64,000 nt of DNA from Kuschelorhynchus macadamiae (Eukaryota > Arthropoda > Insecta > Coleoptera > Curculionidae). Location: contig JAUTXW010000594.1 of the NCBI GenBank assembly GCA_030620095.1, positions 1 through 64,000 on the forward strand. Direction: 5' to 3'. Made by a program: the position numbers and the translations under genes. This document shows, piece after piece, positions 25,427-47,867 of the stretch; position 1 is the stretch's first letter, and every line of letters starts with the position of its first letter. The notes below the pieces were generated by a model. That model was not told the origin of the DNA, ran no database searches, and worked only from the letters and a program-made list of their open reading frames with translations.

Positions 25427-26930
25427 CTATTTCAAAAAAGTGTAAATTTTTGTTTATAAGGAAACTGCAGACTTCTCGATATTCTGTTATATTAAGAATA
25501 ACTGATATCTGCATTTCGTTTAGCATTTATACTTTTTAATAATCATTTAGGGATAATGGTGGTATAGGGACAATGACGCTTCTTTTCTGTCTCCACATCT
25601 GTAATTTTAGAAAAAATCCATTTCCGCTGACCATCATTAAAGTACGATATAATACGGTGAGAAAGTGAATTTTTTTTAAAATTCTAGTTTACAACAATAT
25701 GTCCAGTGTCTACTCAACCTATCAGAGATATTGTCTGCAAAAAGAAAAATTGTCATTTAATTACATACCGCAAGACCTATAACGGCTTATTGATTATAAA
25801 GTAGTATTATAAATGTCCTGCATGTTGGAAATTTAATCCATAGTCTTGCCTCTTATGGGAGATTTGGCAAAATTTAAGGCAGCTAAGTTCTTGAAAAACT
25901 TTCGTCTAAGGGAGGTAAAAAAATAAATGTAAAATATTTGGCGTTTATTAAACTTATAATTTTTGTATGTTTCTATTGTTAGTTCTACAGCTGCAAATAA
26001 CGTAGTGTTTATGTTCCAAGCATATTTATATTTTATGTGTAATATAATATTTATCTTAACTTTATAAAAGTCTAGGAAATTCTGTTTTAAATTTAGGTTT
26101 TTTTCTTACTTAAATGGATATTGAAATTTTAATGAACTATGTGTTTGGTATCTAAACACATTTTATAGAACTTCAACTAAAACTCAGTTAACTTATTAAT
26201 TAAATCTAAACAAATTTAGCGAATTCTCCAGATAGGAATGCACCCCGGCTTGCTTATATATCAAGCATTCTTAGGAAACATAAAAGAACTTTCTTTACAG
26301 ATAGGAAGCAAACCGCAATTTGCAGGAATGACACAAAAGTTGCAGCAACGGAAACCTGTCGAAAGGTTAAAAGATATGGATTGACAAAAATTGAGTAGGC
26401 CTATTTTCTTTAAAGAGGCATAACCCTTAAACTATAATACTCTTAGATAAATATTAATAAATTAATATTACTCTAACATATTTAAAATTCTTCTCTTTTC
26501 GTAAACAAGGTGTCTAACAACAATGTATTTAAAACTTATTATTGTGTAATTCCGGTACCTACAACCATCACTATTATGGGACATAATTTTTGTAAGCACA
26601 AACACTTAAAAAAACTTGATAAACATACTACATTATTTTAAAACATATTGAACCAAAATAATACTATTTGATAAAATAATGATAATCAAGAATCAATAAT
26701 AAACGTTTAAGGCATAAGGGGACAGAGTTTAAAATATTCGATACGAAGAAGTTAACAATGCGAAAATTACAGCGATTTCCCAGAGGCAAATTGTTTTAAA
26801 GAAAAATGTTATTTTTGCAGACTTATTTTCTTGCCACCTCTTATTCTCAAATCTCATCATATATATCTAGATCTCTAACGAATCTGTATATCATAACATA
26901 AACAGCTTGTGACTGTTCAGTTAAAACCAT
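25427..26930. repeat. carboxypeptidase-locus unit 2
   Basis: Blocks A (25453), B (25500), C (25915), D (26307) and E (26376) are followed by a carboxypeptidase tail (26841-26930). D is deleted internally, so GCAACGGAAACCTG runs almost directly into block E. There are no large insertions, so this is the most compact unit. Confidence 0.75.
26841..26930 (-). pseudogene. S10 carboxypeptidase 3'-end remnant, unit 2
   Basis: Minus-strand codons read VLTEQSQAVYVMIYRFVRDL, then DIYDEI and a premature TGA. It is homologous to the end of the intact gene and to the unit 1 remnant, more decayed than the latter. Sequence upstream in gene order is lost at the same point as in unit 1. Confidence 0.8.
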
Positions 26931-27035
26931 TCTGTTTTCAACGTCCTATTAATCGACGAAAAAAAATGGCCCGTGTAAAAATATTTTGTTTTGTTGTTAT
27001 CGTTAAGTATCGGAAAAAAGTTTTAACATATTTTA

Positions 27036-29975
27036 TTTTCTTCTATTTCAAAAAAGTGTATCTTTTTGTTTATTGAGAAACTCTAGACTTTCCGATATTA
27101 TGTCAAAATTTAGACAACTATATTTTAATTTTTTTAATACAATCATATTTTGTATTGAGTTGGACATCCGGCTTGATCGCTAGCTTAATTAGTTATCTGT
27201 TGATGACCCACAACGGCTTGCCACACGGCAGATATTACGTGATTTATGTGCAGTGGCAGAATCAAGAATTTAAATTCACTAGGGTATCCTTTTAAGAATA
27301 ACAGATATTTGCTTTCGTTCACTATTTATGTTTTTTGATAAACATTTAGGGATAATGGCGGTGTAGGGAAAATAACGACTCTTTTCTCTCTCCACGTCTG
27401 TAACTCAAGAAAAAAATCCATTTCCGCTGACCATCATTAAAGTTCGATATAAGATGGTAAGAAAATAAAATTAATTTTTTAAATCCCAGTTTATAACAAT
27501 ATGTCCATTCTCTAGTCAACCTAACAGAGAGATTGTCTTCAAAAACAAAAACTGTTATCTAATTATATACCGTAACAGCTATAGCGGCTCACTGGCTATA
27601 AAGAAGTAATATAAATGTCCTACATGTTGGAAATTTAATCCATAGTCTTACCAATCGCTTATGGAAAATTCACCAAAATTTAAAGTAAAAAGTAAACGTA
27701 TCAAATTTGGCTTTTATTATACTTATAATTTTATTATGATTCTATCGTTAGCCGAGCCGTATAGGATCATATCCTCAAAGTCCAAAGTGCAAACTTTTAC
27801 AGGAAAACACGATTTACTTTTTTCTGAAATTTTACTGCCCTTCTTTTTTGATGTAAAAGTATTGTTCTTTTTTTTCGCTAAATTGGCCAATATTTGGATG
27901 GCGTGGGCGGACGACAGGTTATATTCATTCTATAGTAAGTAACATACGTCGAATAAGTTTTCTTTTAGGGAAGAAAAAGTTACTGGGCTTGAGCTGCAGG
28001 TTTTTTGTTAGAAGACAAGGCAATAAATTGGATGAAAGCTTATTCGCGAGCATTTTTCTCTTCGTTCTCTGAGCGTTCAAAATAATATAAAACTTCCTTA
28101 ACTGCGGTAAAGCACGCTAAGGGGTAAGTAAGTTAACCAAATTGTTTTATCATCCTCTTTGTAACCCTTCTCTTCTATTTCGTAGTGTTTTAAAAAGACT
28201 TAAAATAAAGCAATTTATTTCACCCTAATGAGCTACGCAAGTCGTGCATGAGCACGTGTACTCTTGGAATCTTAAAAAAAAATTGTTATATTATGAACTG
28301 AATAATAAATCCTACTGGTAGATAAGAGCACGTTTACTTGGTATTATACAGTCAATCAGGAAGCAAATGAATCAAATTTGGCAAATTGAAGAGACCTATC
28401 AGATAGGAGGCCCCTATCGTTAAACATCTAGAGCTAAGTATATGGATATAGTTTAACTTGATTATTATAATTATTGAGTGAAAGCTAGATTTCAGATATC
28501 ACATGATAATTGATTGATAATTTTAATTTTTAAAACCTATTATCATTGTTCTTTACATTAAGGTCATGTTCCTAATTTTTATACTACGGAAATAAGACAA
28601 CATATTTCTTTAATGAAGTAAGTTTTTGGTGTTATATCACGGTCTGCCCGTTACAACTTATTTAGGTTTCTCTATTTATTTGTAAAAATCTGCGAATTAT
28701 GCGTAGAAGCAAAAAATCTAGATAAGTTGTGTTTATTTAAAAAAAATAAACCATTTTTATAATAAGATAATTCTTTTTGTTACAAACTGAATAATTAGAG
28801 GAATCTACGATAACAAAATATTATTACATCGAAATTGTTAGCACTATTATATTGAATTTTTAAGTATTGATTTGTGGAATAAAAATTCATAATTTGTACT
28901 CCCGAATACCCCCAGATATCAATTTTCGCTTGTTGGGGAAGTAGGTAGAAATTCCATTTCAAGATTTGGACCAGACAAGCAGAGAAGTGAAGTTAATAAA
29001 TGGGGATAAAAACCAAATGCAACTAAGCTAATATTAATTTTTTTTAACAACATAATATTATTATCGCCTTTAACCAAAAACATTCGTTAGAAAACAGAGA
29101 AGAAGAAAGATAGATGAAAACAATAGAACTTTGTTTAGGTATAGAATAAGAATACAAACCGCAATTTGTAGAAATGACACAAGAGTTGCAGCAACGGAAA
29201 CCTGGCGGAAATTTCGACGAATTAAATATTATTCAAGCGCCATTTTGTTTTACGTGAATGGCGCTCGAGGAATTTTAATTAAATACCTTTTCGTAGGTAT
29301 TGGAAAAACTGATTAAGTAATAACAATATAAAAATATGTAAAGAAAACCTTCAGTCTCTAACTTTATTTTGTTTCCACTTAAGAACTTCAGTAACGTATT
29401 TTTCTTTTCAAGATTTGTGAAGTAAGTATTTAAATAAACGACTACGTTCGTTTCATCTTACCAGAAAAGTAAGAACAGCATAAGTTTTCTATTTATCTCG
29501 CTGGGGAGGGGAAAATATAAAACTGAATTTTAGCTTAGCTAAGCTGAAAATCTGTTATAAATATCGTTGATGTGGTAATATACAGAGCTTAAAATTACAA
29601 AGAAGCAAAACGACTCTAAAATGTTTTTGAAAAAGGTGCCTCGAAAGAATTAAGTGCAAAACCACCAACTAGGTTTGAAATCGGATAACTACAAAAATTA
29701 TTTCTAGACACGTTAGTTTATAGACAGACAAAGTTCGTATACATGGCAAATCCACTACTTAATTTTGTAACTCTAAATTTGTTCCGTTAAAAAATATGGA
29801 TTGACAAAAGTTGAGTAGGCCTATATTCCTTAAAGTAGGCATAACACTTAAAATATAATTCTGTTAATAGGATTTTTATTAACTGGTTTAGGTTTTTCGA
29901 AAATAAAAGTTAATATTACTTTAACATATTCTTTTTAAGTTTTCGCAAACAAGGTGTGTAACAAAAGTATCTAAA
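27036..29975. repeat. carboxypeptidase-locus unit 3 (disrupted)
   Basis: A (27069), B (27298) and the start of C (27690) are followed by 1.36 kb of unrelated sequence (27753-29115), then D (29155) and E (29800-29975). The carboxypeptidase tail and the next A block are missing: E is followed within a few bases by block B of unit 4. The D-E junction here is the empty site for the LINE of unit 1. Confidence 0.65.
27753..29115. other. unassigned insertion within unit 3
   Basis: This sequence has no counterpart in units 1, 2 or 4. No long frame, no terminal repeats and no recognisable domain. Confidence 0.4.
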
Positions 29976-30901
29976 ACTTTTCCTAAACTGATATCTGCAT
30001 TCCATTCACTATTTATACTTTTTAATAAACATTTGGGGATAATGGCGGTATAGGGACAATGACGACTCTTTCCTCATTTATAATTTTAGGAAAAATCCAT
30101 TTCCGCTGACCATCATTAAAGTTCGATATAATATGGTGAGGAAATGAAATTAATAAGTATACAGTTATAGTCTACCGTGTATCCAAAATCAAACGCTCAC
30201 CTGGCATCACTATAGTAACTGGTTTTTACGTGATATAATGAATCAACTATACAAAATGGTTTTCTCAGTTTAACGCTTCCACGTTGGCAGTCTTTTTGGT
30301 CCACGCTTCATTCTTTATCCTGAGTGAATCCGTGTGAAATGCATATACTTATTTGCTCACAGATAAAAAAATTGTATTCAAGTCACCCGTTACAAAGTAG
30401 TAGGTATTTTTTGAATACTTAAATAACCATTCCTTGATTTTCAAAATATACCTCTTACTAAATTAAATTAGGCATAGGTAACTTCGTAATCTAATAGCAT
30501 TAGTTAAGGTATTTTGACCAATGCTAATAGCTAATACGAACATGGAATACGTGTTTGCGTTTCTATAAAATTTTAAACAAATAAATAGGTTGAACAGTAA
30601 AAATGTATAAAATATGTTGGATGTTGGTTTTAGAATAAAATCATGTTTTATAAGTTACGAGAGATTGGGAATATTCATGGACTCTACTTGGTTAGTTTGA
30701 GAAATTTTGCCTATTGAAAGAATCATTATTTCTATAAAATTATTAATAATGTATGTAATATGTATATATGTAATAAAATTAATTAAAACTTGAGTAGATT
30801 CCTAGATCGCGTTCCGACGCATTGCGGCTTGTAGCTAGTTTTTGCCAGCTTTTGCACTTACATACGATTTTGCGGGAAATTACTTGTTTATGGCCACGGC
30901 T

Positions 30902-30909
30902 TATAAATA
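30902..30909 (+). promoter_or_regulatory. TATA box candidate of the ZMYM1-type hAT
   Basis: TATAAATA followed by a GC-rich stretch. A GGTAAGTACC donor lies 140 bp downstream at 31041-31050, with an acceptor TTTGTGGCAG ending at 31913 directly before an ATG. The arrangement suggests promoter, leader exon and intron, but no transcript evidence exists. Confidence 0.4.
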
Positions 30910-31394
30910 CACGCGCCCGGATAATTTGTACTAATCGAATTTTGAGCGTGTCAATCTCAATAAGTTACAATACTTTTGTGGTACAAAATTTTTTGACTTC
31001 GATTTTGTGAGTGTTGGTGTATGAAAATATATTAATTAAAGGTAAGTACCCTTGCTGATAATTTTTTTACGTGGTTAAACGTTTAAATAGGGCTTCGAAT
31101 TTAGTTTAAATGTTCTTAATTTGCAAATATTGTTAAATAAACGGGGACAAGTTTAAAATTATACAATCTGTTTAAAAACAAAATCATACAATTTTAGGGG
31201 GTGATTTCATACCAGAAATAAGAGGTAGTTTGTTATATACACGTTAATTTTATAAAGTCAACTATTATGGCACCAAACAATTGTTTTTATATTTTGGTTG
31301 TTTTAATTGATATTTTGCCAAATTACTTTGATTATTTTGAAATTTTAAAATATATATTTGTCTTACGTGAGTGGCCAGTACTTTTAATAATAGA

Positions 31395-31620
31395 ACTATG
31401 GATCCACATGGATCTACTTCTACGACGCCGACGTCAGGCATATAAGAAGCGAAAATAGCATAAAACCGCTGTGTCTATGGTGAAATCATAGCCGTACGTA
31501 ATCATCTATAGTGATATCATAGGCGTGCCTATGATTTCACCATAGACACGGCGGTTTCATGCTTTTTCCGCTCTCATGCCTCAGACGTTGTAGGGATAGA
31601 TCCATATGATATGTGGCATA
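31395..31620. repeat. 225-bp foldback within the hAT leader intron
   Basis: The inner arms TGTCTATGGTGAAATCATAG and CTATGATTTCACCATAGACA are perfect 20-bp complements around a roughly 35-bp centre. Imperfect complementarity extends outward through GATCCACATGGATC on the left and GATCCATATGATATG on the right. It fits a small palindromic MITE. Confidence 0.8.
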
Positions 31621-31913
31621 CTTTATATAAACAAACGAACTACCAGTATAATTATATCGATATAGGTCGTTTATTTATGCACGTGGTGATCAAATGAAGC
31701 ATACATCCACTATAACAGTAGCCTAACAGTTAGAAAGGAATTGAATTGCTTGCAAAATTAAATAAAAACGACTTCACGACTTGTTGGGGCGTTGCTTTCC
31801 AAAAGTCAATTATTTAAGTATTATTAAGAAGTAGCTTAAATTACATTACGCATTATAGTTCTTTTTCCAAAAATATTTCACAGCATTGTTATATCATACT
31901 CTATTTGTGGCAG

Positions 31914-34080
31914 ATGTCTGATAAACGAAAAAAGCTTTCACACATAGCGGACACAATACAAAAAAAGAAAACTACAAAAAGAAGAACTAGTTAAAAAAAG
32001 CTTGTGGTTCACTTGAAGCGTTTTTGATCCCCGCAGTATCGCAAGAAACGACATCAAGTCACCAAGATGCGACACCAGGTTACCACGAAGCTAATCTAAT
32101 GGATGCCGAGATTATAAAACCCAGTGGCGGACCGCAAGAGCAAGAACCCTCTTCGTCAGTAACTCAAATGGAAATGGAAGATATTTTATGTGGAGAGACA
32201 AGTCCTAAACCAAGTGAAATTGCGACAATTACCGAGGAGGACTCAGAAGATCGAGGTTGGCTGGACGAAGTAAGTTCCGATGTTTCTTATAAAGACGATG
32301 TTTGTAAGGATCCCAGCTATTGGCCTTCCATACTATCTGACAAAATTAAATCAACTTTACTAGAGTTAGGCCCAACGCAACTTACAGAAGCAGATGTTAC
32401 TTTAAATAAAGATAACAGAGGCTTCTCATCTGTGTATTATAAAAAAAGATTAATTAACGGGGAAATAATTCCCAGAGTTTGGCTAGTGTATGCTCAATCA
32501 AAAGATAGCGTATTTTGTTTTCCTTGCAAAATATTTAAAACTATTTTTAGTGCCTTTGTTGAGGGGTATCATGATTGGAGACATTTATCTCAGATTATAG
32601 AACGACATGAAAAATCAAATGGTCACATATGTAATACAAAATCGTGGATTGATTTACGTCAATCAATTTATTCTAAAACAACTACTGATTCGCTAAATGA
32701 GAAAATGGTAAATGTGGAAAAAGATAGATTTATGTCGTGAAATTCTTAGCAGGTCAAAATTTAAGTTTTAGAGGCAAAAATAATAAGTTGTACGAGCAAC
32801 AAAATGGAAACTTTTTAAAATTAATTGAAACAACTGCAAAGTTTAATGATGCTATATCGGATCACATTACTGGAATTATTAGAAATCCATCAGCAATGCT
32901 ATTTCTCTTTTGGGATAAAAAATGAGACATGAAATAATATCGCTTTTAAAAGTGAGTAAATATTATTCTATTATTTTGGATTCTACTCTGGATATAAGTC
33001 ATCAAGACCAGCTTACTGTTGTAGTAAGATTCGTTCTATTAAATAATAAATCAAACCAAATAGAAATTAGAGAGCACTTTTTAGGATTTGTTTCAATATC
33101 TTATTCAACAGGACAGGGTTTAACTAATGTTTTAATAGATTTTTTAGAGACTCACAACCTTTGTTTGGGGGATTTAAGAGGACAGGGTTATGATGATGGT
33201 GCAAATATGAAAGGTAGCAATAATGGTTTACAAAAAAAAATTCTTGACATAAACCCTAGAGCTTTTTATGTGCCCTGTGCCGTGCACAGTTTAAATTTAG
33301 TTGTTAATGATGCTGCAAAAGCGTCTTTAGAAATTACAAGTTTTTTTTCTATTGTACAGGAGTTTTACGTTTTTTTCTCCGCATCGACTAAACGTTGGAA
33401 GGTCTTAAAAAGTGAAATCCCTATTTTAACACTTAAGCCTCTTTCAGATGGGAAAGCAGAATTGATGCTCTAAAAGTCCTTAGATATAATCTAGCCAAAA
33501 TATATGACGCTTTATATACAATCTATTCTGATAAAACTAGAGACTCTGAAACGAGGAATATGGCCAATTCGTTAATTTTAAAAATTAAATCATTTAAATT
33601 TATTTACTTCATTATCACGTGGTATAACGTGTTAACAAAAATTAATATCATAAGTAAAGCTATGCAAGAAGCTGATGCTACATGTTCAAATATTATTTTA
33701 ATGTTAGAACAAACTAAATCATATTTATATAATATTAGATCAGATAAAGCGACCCTTCATTTCCTACGATTAATATGGTTAGACCCCGAACAAGAAAACG
33801 TTTATTTGACTACGAATGTGAGGATGAGGCACCCATAAATCCCCAAGATCAATTTAAAATTAATTTTTACTTTTTATATATTGCTATATCAAAATTAGAT
33901 GAAAGGTTTGAACAAATGAAACAACATCCACAGTTTTCAATTTTCTCAACGACCTAAATAATTTCCTTAAATCAGATAAAGCAGATAGGTCTATAAACTG
34001 TAAAGCTATTAAAAATATGTCACATGATCCAACTAAAAATGAAAAAGATATTATAGTTGAAGATTTATGCGAAGGAAAGT
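31914..34080 (+). pseudogene. ZMYM1-type hAT transposase (multiple frame breaks)
   Basis: It starts MSDKRKKLSHIADTIQKKKT (31914) and moves frame near 31991. The 238-codon frame 32024-32740 has an acidic N-terminus, then DPSYWPSILSDKIK and DSVFCFPCKIFK followed by HDWRHLSQIIERHEKSNGH, a TTF-type zinc-finger region. The next frames give KFLAGQNLSFRGKNNK (32737), then YYSIILDSTLDISHQDQLTV with the first catalytic Asp, DLRGQGYDDGANMKG and YVPCAVHSLNLVVNDAAKAS (32922-33473). Decayed C-terminal pieces follow, including RKRLFDYECEDE and SKLDERFEQMKQHPQF (to 33957). The protein stops short of the dimerisation tail because unit C resumes at 34081. At least four frame changes make it inactive. Host genes of the ZMYM1 class derive from such elements, but these breaks argue against domestication. 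Confidence 0.88.
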
Positions 34081-35430
34081 AAAAAAATAAATGTAAAAAA
34101 TTTGGTGTTTATTAAACTTATAATTTCAATATGCTTCTATTGTTAGCTCTACAGCTGCAAATAATGTAGGTGTTTAAGTTCCAAGAATATTCATATTTTA
34201 TGTATAATATCTTTATATAATCTTATCCTAACTTTATAAAATTCTAGGAAATTCTCTTTTGAATATAGGTTTTTTCTACTTAAATGGAAATTGAAATTTT
34301 AATGAACGATGTGTTTAGTATCTTAAAACATTTTATAGATCTTCGACTAAAACTCAGTTAACTTATTAGGAAGCGCACCGTAATTTGCAGAAATGACACA
34401 AGAGTAACGGAGACCCGGCGAAAAGTTCCGGAAATTAAATATCATTCAAGAGTCTTGTTTTTAGCTAGTGGTGCTCCAGAAAAGTGAGATTTTCAATTAA
34501 ATACTTTTTCGTAGACATTAGAAAAACTGATTAAGAAATAACAATATAAAAATATGTAAAGGAGGCCTTAAGTATCTAACTTTATTTTGTTTCCTGTTAA
34601 GAATTTGAGTAACGTAGTTTTCTTTTTGAGATATGTGAACTAAGTAGTTAAATAAATGACCACGTTCATTTCAATTCATTCATTCAAAATAAGAACAGCA
34701 TAAGTTTTATATTTATCTCCTTGGTAAAGGGAATATATAAACTTAATTTTAGCTTAGCTAAGCTAAAAATATCGTTTATGTGGAAGATATAGAGTGTACA
34801 ATTACAAAGAAGCAGATCTACTTTAAGACGTTTTTGAAAAAGGTCCCTCAAAACAGAGTCAAGGGCAGAACTGCCAACTAGATTTGAAATCGTATAACTA
34901 TTAAAACTATTTCTAGACACGTAAGTTCATTGCACATAGAAAACATTCATATAATGCAAATCCACTACTTTAGTGTTGTAACTCTAAATTTGTCCCGTAC
35001 AAAAATAAGGATTGACAAAAATTGGGTGGGCCTATTTTCATTAAAGTAGGCATAATCCTTAAACTATAGTACTCTTAGTAGGAATTTTATTAATAAGAAA
35101 TATTAATGAATTAATACTACTTTAACATAGTTGAAATTCTTTTTTTTTTCTAAACAAGGGTGTAACAACAAGGTATTTAAAACTTATTATTGTATAATGT
35201 CCAAGATTCCAGTACCTACAACCATCACCAATTTATAGGACATAATTTTGTAAACAAAAAACTTGATAAACATATTATATTATTTTAAAACATTTTGTAC
35301 TAATGCTATTTGACAAAATTATGACGATCAAGAATCATATAATATACAACATTACAGCGATATCCCAGAATTATAAATGTTTTAAAGAAAAATGGTATTT
35401 TTGCAGACTTAATTTCTTGCCATCTTGACC

Positions 35431-35436
35431 TTTATT
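35431..35436 (-). terminator. poly(A) signal of the S10 carboxypeptidase gene
   Basis: AATAAA on the minus strand, about 24 bp after the stop codon. The same hexamer is conserved in the unit 1 remnant (near 24849). Confidence 0.7.
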
Positions 35437-35459
35437 GGTTCATTTATGTGTTAGTAATA

Positions 35460-45538
<10,079 letters not shown>

Positions 45539-46086
45539 GATGTGCCCTAAAAAAATAAAATGTACTTCAATTATTTCAAATAATAAATAAGTTAACAAAC
45601 TAAGAAAAAGTGCAGAAAAAAGTTATTTTTGGTTGTTTTTTTTATTCATACCGTTGCATCCATTAAGCCTACCTTACTTTTTCTTATCAAAGTTATATTT
45701 AGCCCAAGAAAAATACACAAAAATTATGGGAAGATGTAATAACAAGCCGATATTTTGCATTCGCCCTAGTAACAGCCGCGGGGACATTTATAGGGGGCCA
45801 AAAGTTGCGAAACCAGTTTGTTGAGAACATCTTAAGAACAGAAAATCCTTGGAAAATCATATCTTACTAAACTCTATGAGGGATATTATTCTGTGGTTAA
45901 TGTTATGGGAATAATTACAAAATTAGCAATTAAATTATTAATTGTTTCCTCCTAAAATGCAAAAAAAAACTAAACACAAATTAAAGAATTCTCTGCAGAT
46001 CGTGTACTATGGAATCGTTTACATTTGATACCACATTATGTCAAAATACAAGAGTTCTAACCACACTACACCACAACTTGTTACGT

Positions 46087-46129
46087 TCTGGACGCGCGTT
46101 TCGCTAACCAACTTAGCATCATCAGCAGA
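46087..46129 (-). ncRNA. candidate hammerhead ribozyme of PLE-A
   Basis: Minus strand: stem I TCTG/CAGA (46129-46126 with 46090-46087), core CTGATGA (46125-46119), an extra U, stem II GCTAA-GTTGG-TTAGC, GAAA, perfectly palindromic stem III ACGCGCGT, then C, giving a GUC cleavage triplet between 46091 and 46090. Every conserved core position is present. The loopless palindromic stem III suggests dimeric cleavage. This is the best-preserved copy. Confidence 0.75.
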
Positions 46130-46383
46130 TGGTATAAACTAAAGTAACTTATCCTAACCGAGGTATTTATAGGTAAATGTGGTCACACTTGGTTGCACCC
46201 AACTGCACCGTTGTGAAGTAAGCAATAGAGGGGACTATAGGGAATAGGCCCTCTGTCTTTATTTAGTGCTTTCTTACCACATTTAACTATTTCTATACTC
46301 TCAAATGCATCCAATAATCTATTATTAGATACATTTTTAATTAACCTAAGATTATTTATTTCTATTTGGTGATGAGTTTTCCA

Positions 46384-47834
46384 ACAAGAAAAATGTTCGT
46401 AGTTATCGATACCAAATTTTTGAAGAAAATGTGTTCACTTAAAAACAAACTGAGAAAGTTGAAACCACAAAAGCAAATTTCTTCGGAAGTCGAGAACTTT
46501 GTAGAAAACCTTTCTTCTCAGTCCTTTGATAATAGAGAAACCGCCCTTTTGAATAAAGGTTTGAATTTTGCAGAGCCTCCAGTAAAAAATAGTTTACCAA
46601 CTATCATAGAGAATATCGAAAGTCCCATTCAGTACGTGCCAGAGTCAGCTAAGGGATTCATTAGAGAGACTTGCAAAAATCAAATCTCAAAAAACGTTGT
46701 TAACAACAGGTCAAAATATATTTCTCGTAAAAGTACCGAAGTTATCCAGGGAAGAAAAAAGAATGTTTATATTTAAAAGCTGACAAAGGAAATAAGGTTG
46801 TTATACTAGTCAAAACAGATTATTTTGACAGAGTAGACAATTTGATTCAAACTGGTCCTTACGATATAATTGAGAAAAACCCGTTATCAAAAATTATAAC
46901 AGAATTAAAAAGTACCTTAAAACAGTGTAAAAATCTTGTATCCGATAAACATAAATTCAAGCTAACGCATAGTAACCCACAGTTATCTAAACTGTATTGC
47001 CTTTCCAGAATCTATAAACCTGGGAAGTCCATGAGACCTATTGTTTCAGCTGTTGCATCACCAACGTACAATATTTCAAAATGGTTAGTAGAAGAATTCA
47101 GCAAATTAAAATATCTCGCACGATAGCTTTGAGGTTACTAACTCGTTAAAATTGTTGGTTAAAATTAAGAATGTTCACTTAAAAGAAGGTGAAATTTTGA
47201 TATCTTTTGATGTAAGCTCATTGATAGTGTACCCATACCACCAAGGAACCACTTGAGTTCAATAATTTGAAAAAAGAAATTATTGATGAATATTTGCTTC
47301 TCACAAAATTAGGTATGAATCAAAATTTTTTTTTAGTTCAACAATAAATATTATAAACAACTTGAGAGAACTGCGATGGGCAACTGCTTATCACCGTTCC
47401 TTGCAAATTTGTTTATGAGTAGATTAGAAACCCAATTCAAAAAAGAACTCAAGTATTTCCCAAGGGTGTGATAAAGATACGTAGACGATGTATTTGCTAT
47501 TTTTGATACTAAAACAGAAAATTTGGACACTTTCTTAGAAACATTAAACAATAAATATCCTTCCATTAATTTTACGTACGAAAAGGAGAACAATGGGCAA
47601 TTACCTTTTCTCGACACGTTAGTTATTAGAAATAACGATAAATTAGAATTTGATATTTATAGGAAATTTACTAATACTGGCAGATATATAACATCCGACT
47701 CATTTCATTGCCGTCAACACAAAATGGCAGCATTTCATTTCTTAACTCACAGGTTAGTCAATTTTCCATTGAGTAAAGAACGTTTTAACAATGAAATGAA
47801 TCGGATTAAAAATATAGCTAAAAGTAATGGATAA
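46384..47834 (+). pseudogene. PLE-A protein, copy 3 (N-terminus to RT thumb, broken)
   Basis: The first frame (to 46776) encodes KLRKLKPQKQISSEVENFVE, LLNKGLNFAEPPVKNSLPTI and VPESAKGFIRETCKN. After a shift, KADKGNKVVILVKTDYFDRV (near 46780) and 46842-47126 follow, the latter with FKLTHSNPQLSKLYCLSRIY and RPIVSAVASPTYNISKW, the RT fingers. The palm (47130-47520) is riddled with stops, though the YVDD codon string survives near 47480. 47523-47834 is open again with QLPFLDTLVIRNNDK and FHCRQHKMAAFHFLTHR. This copy preserves the KADKGN motif lost from copy 2. It is non-functional and truncated before GIY-YIG. Confidence 0.88.
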
Positions 47835-47867
47835 GATGATAATTTTGTACATAAATTAGTAAATAGT

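Larger units (their letters stand above)
30153..34081 (+). mobile_element. ZMYM1-type (DUF4371-like) hAT relic
   Basis: It replaces about 230 bp of the B-C interval of unit 4. It holds a promoter-like region, a candidate 5' untranslated exon and intron, and a broken transposase. Terminal repeats were not recognised: the right boundary is placed where the unit C block resumes (GTAAAAAAATAAATG) and the left where B homology stops. A truncated or rearranged insertion is likely. Confidence 0.65.
46046..47867 (+). mobile_element. Penelope-like element PLE-A, copy 3, with inverted 5' piece
   Basis: 46046-46383 is the PLE-A 3' terminal region in minus orientation (same as 5948-6243), including a ribozyme motif. 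At about 46384 it joins the PLE-A protein region in plus orientation. The plus part ends at about 47867, before the GIY-YIG domain. The mixed orientation repeats the pattern of copies 1 and 2. Confidence 0.85.

Noticed and set aside
29131..29316. 61-codon frame in block D of unit 3
   Set aside because: The equivalent blocks in units 1, 2 and 4 have stops and indels in this frame, so it is not conserved coding sequence.
32024..32740. A domesticated ZMYM1-like host gene
   Set aside because: The catalytic part is in several frames with small deletions, and the C-terminus is replaced by unit C sequence, so it looks like a dead transposon.
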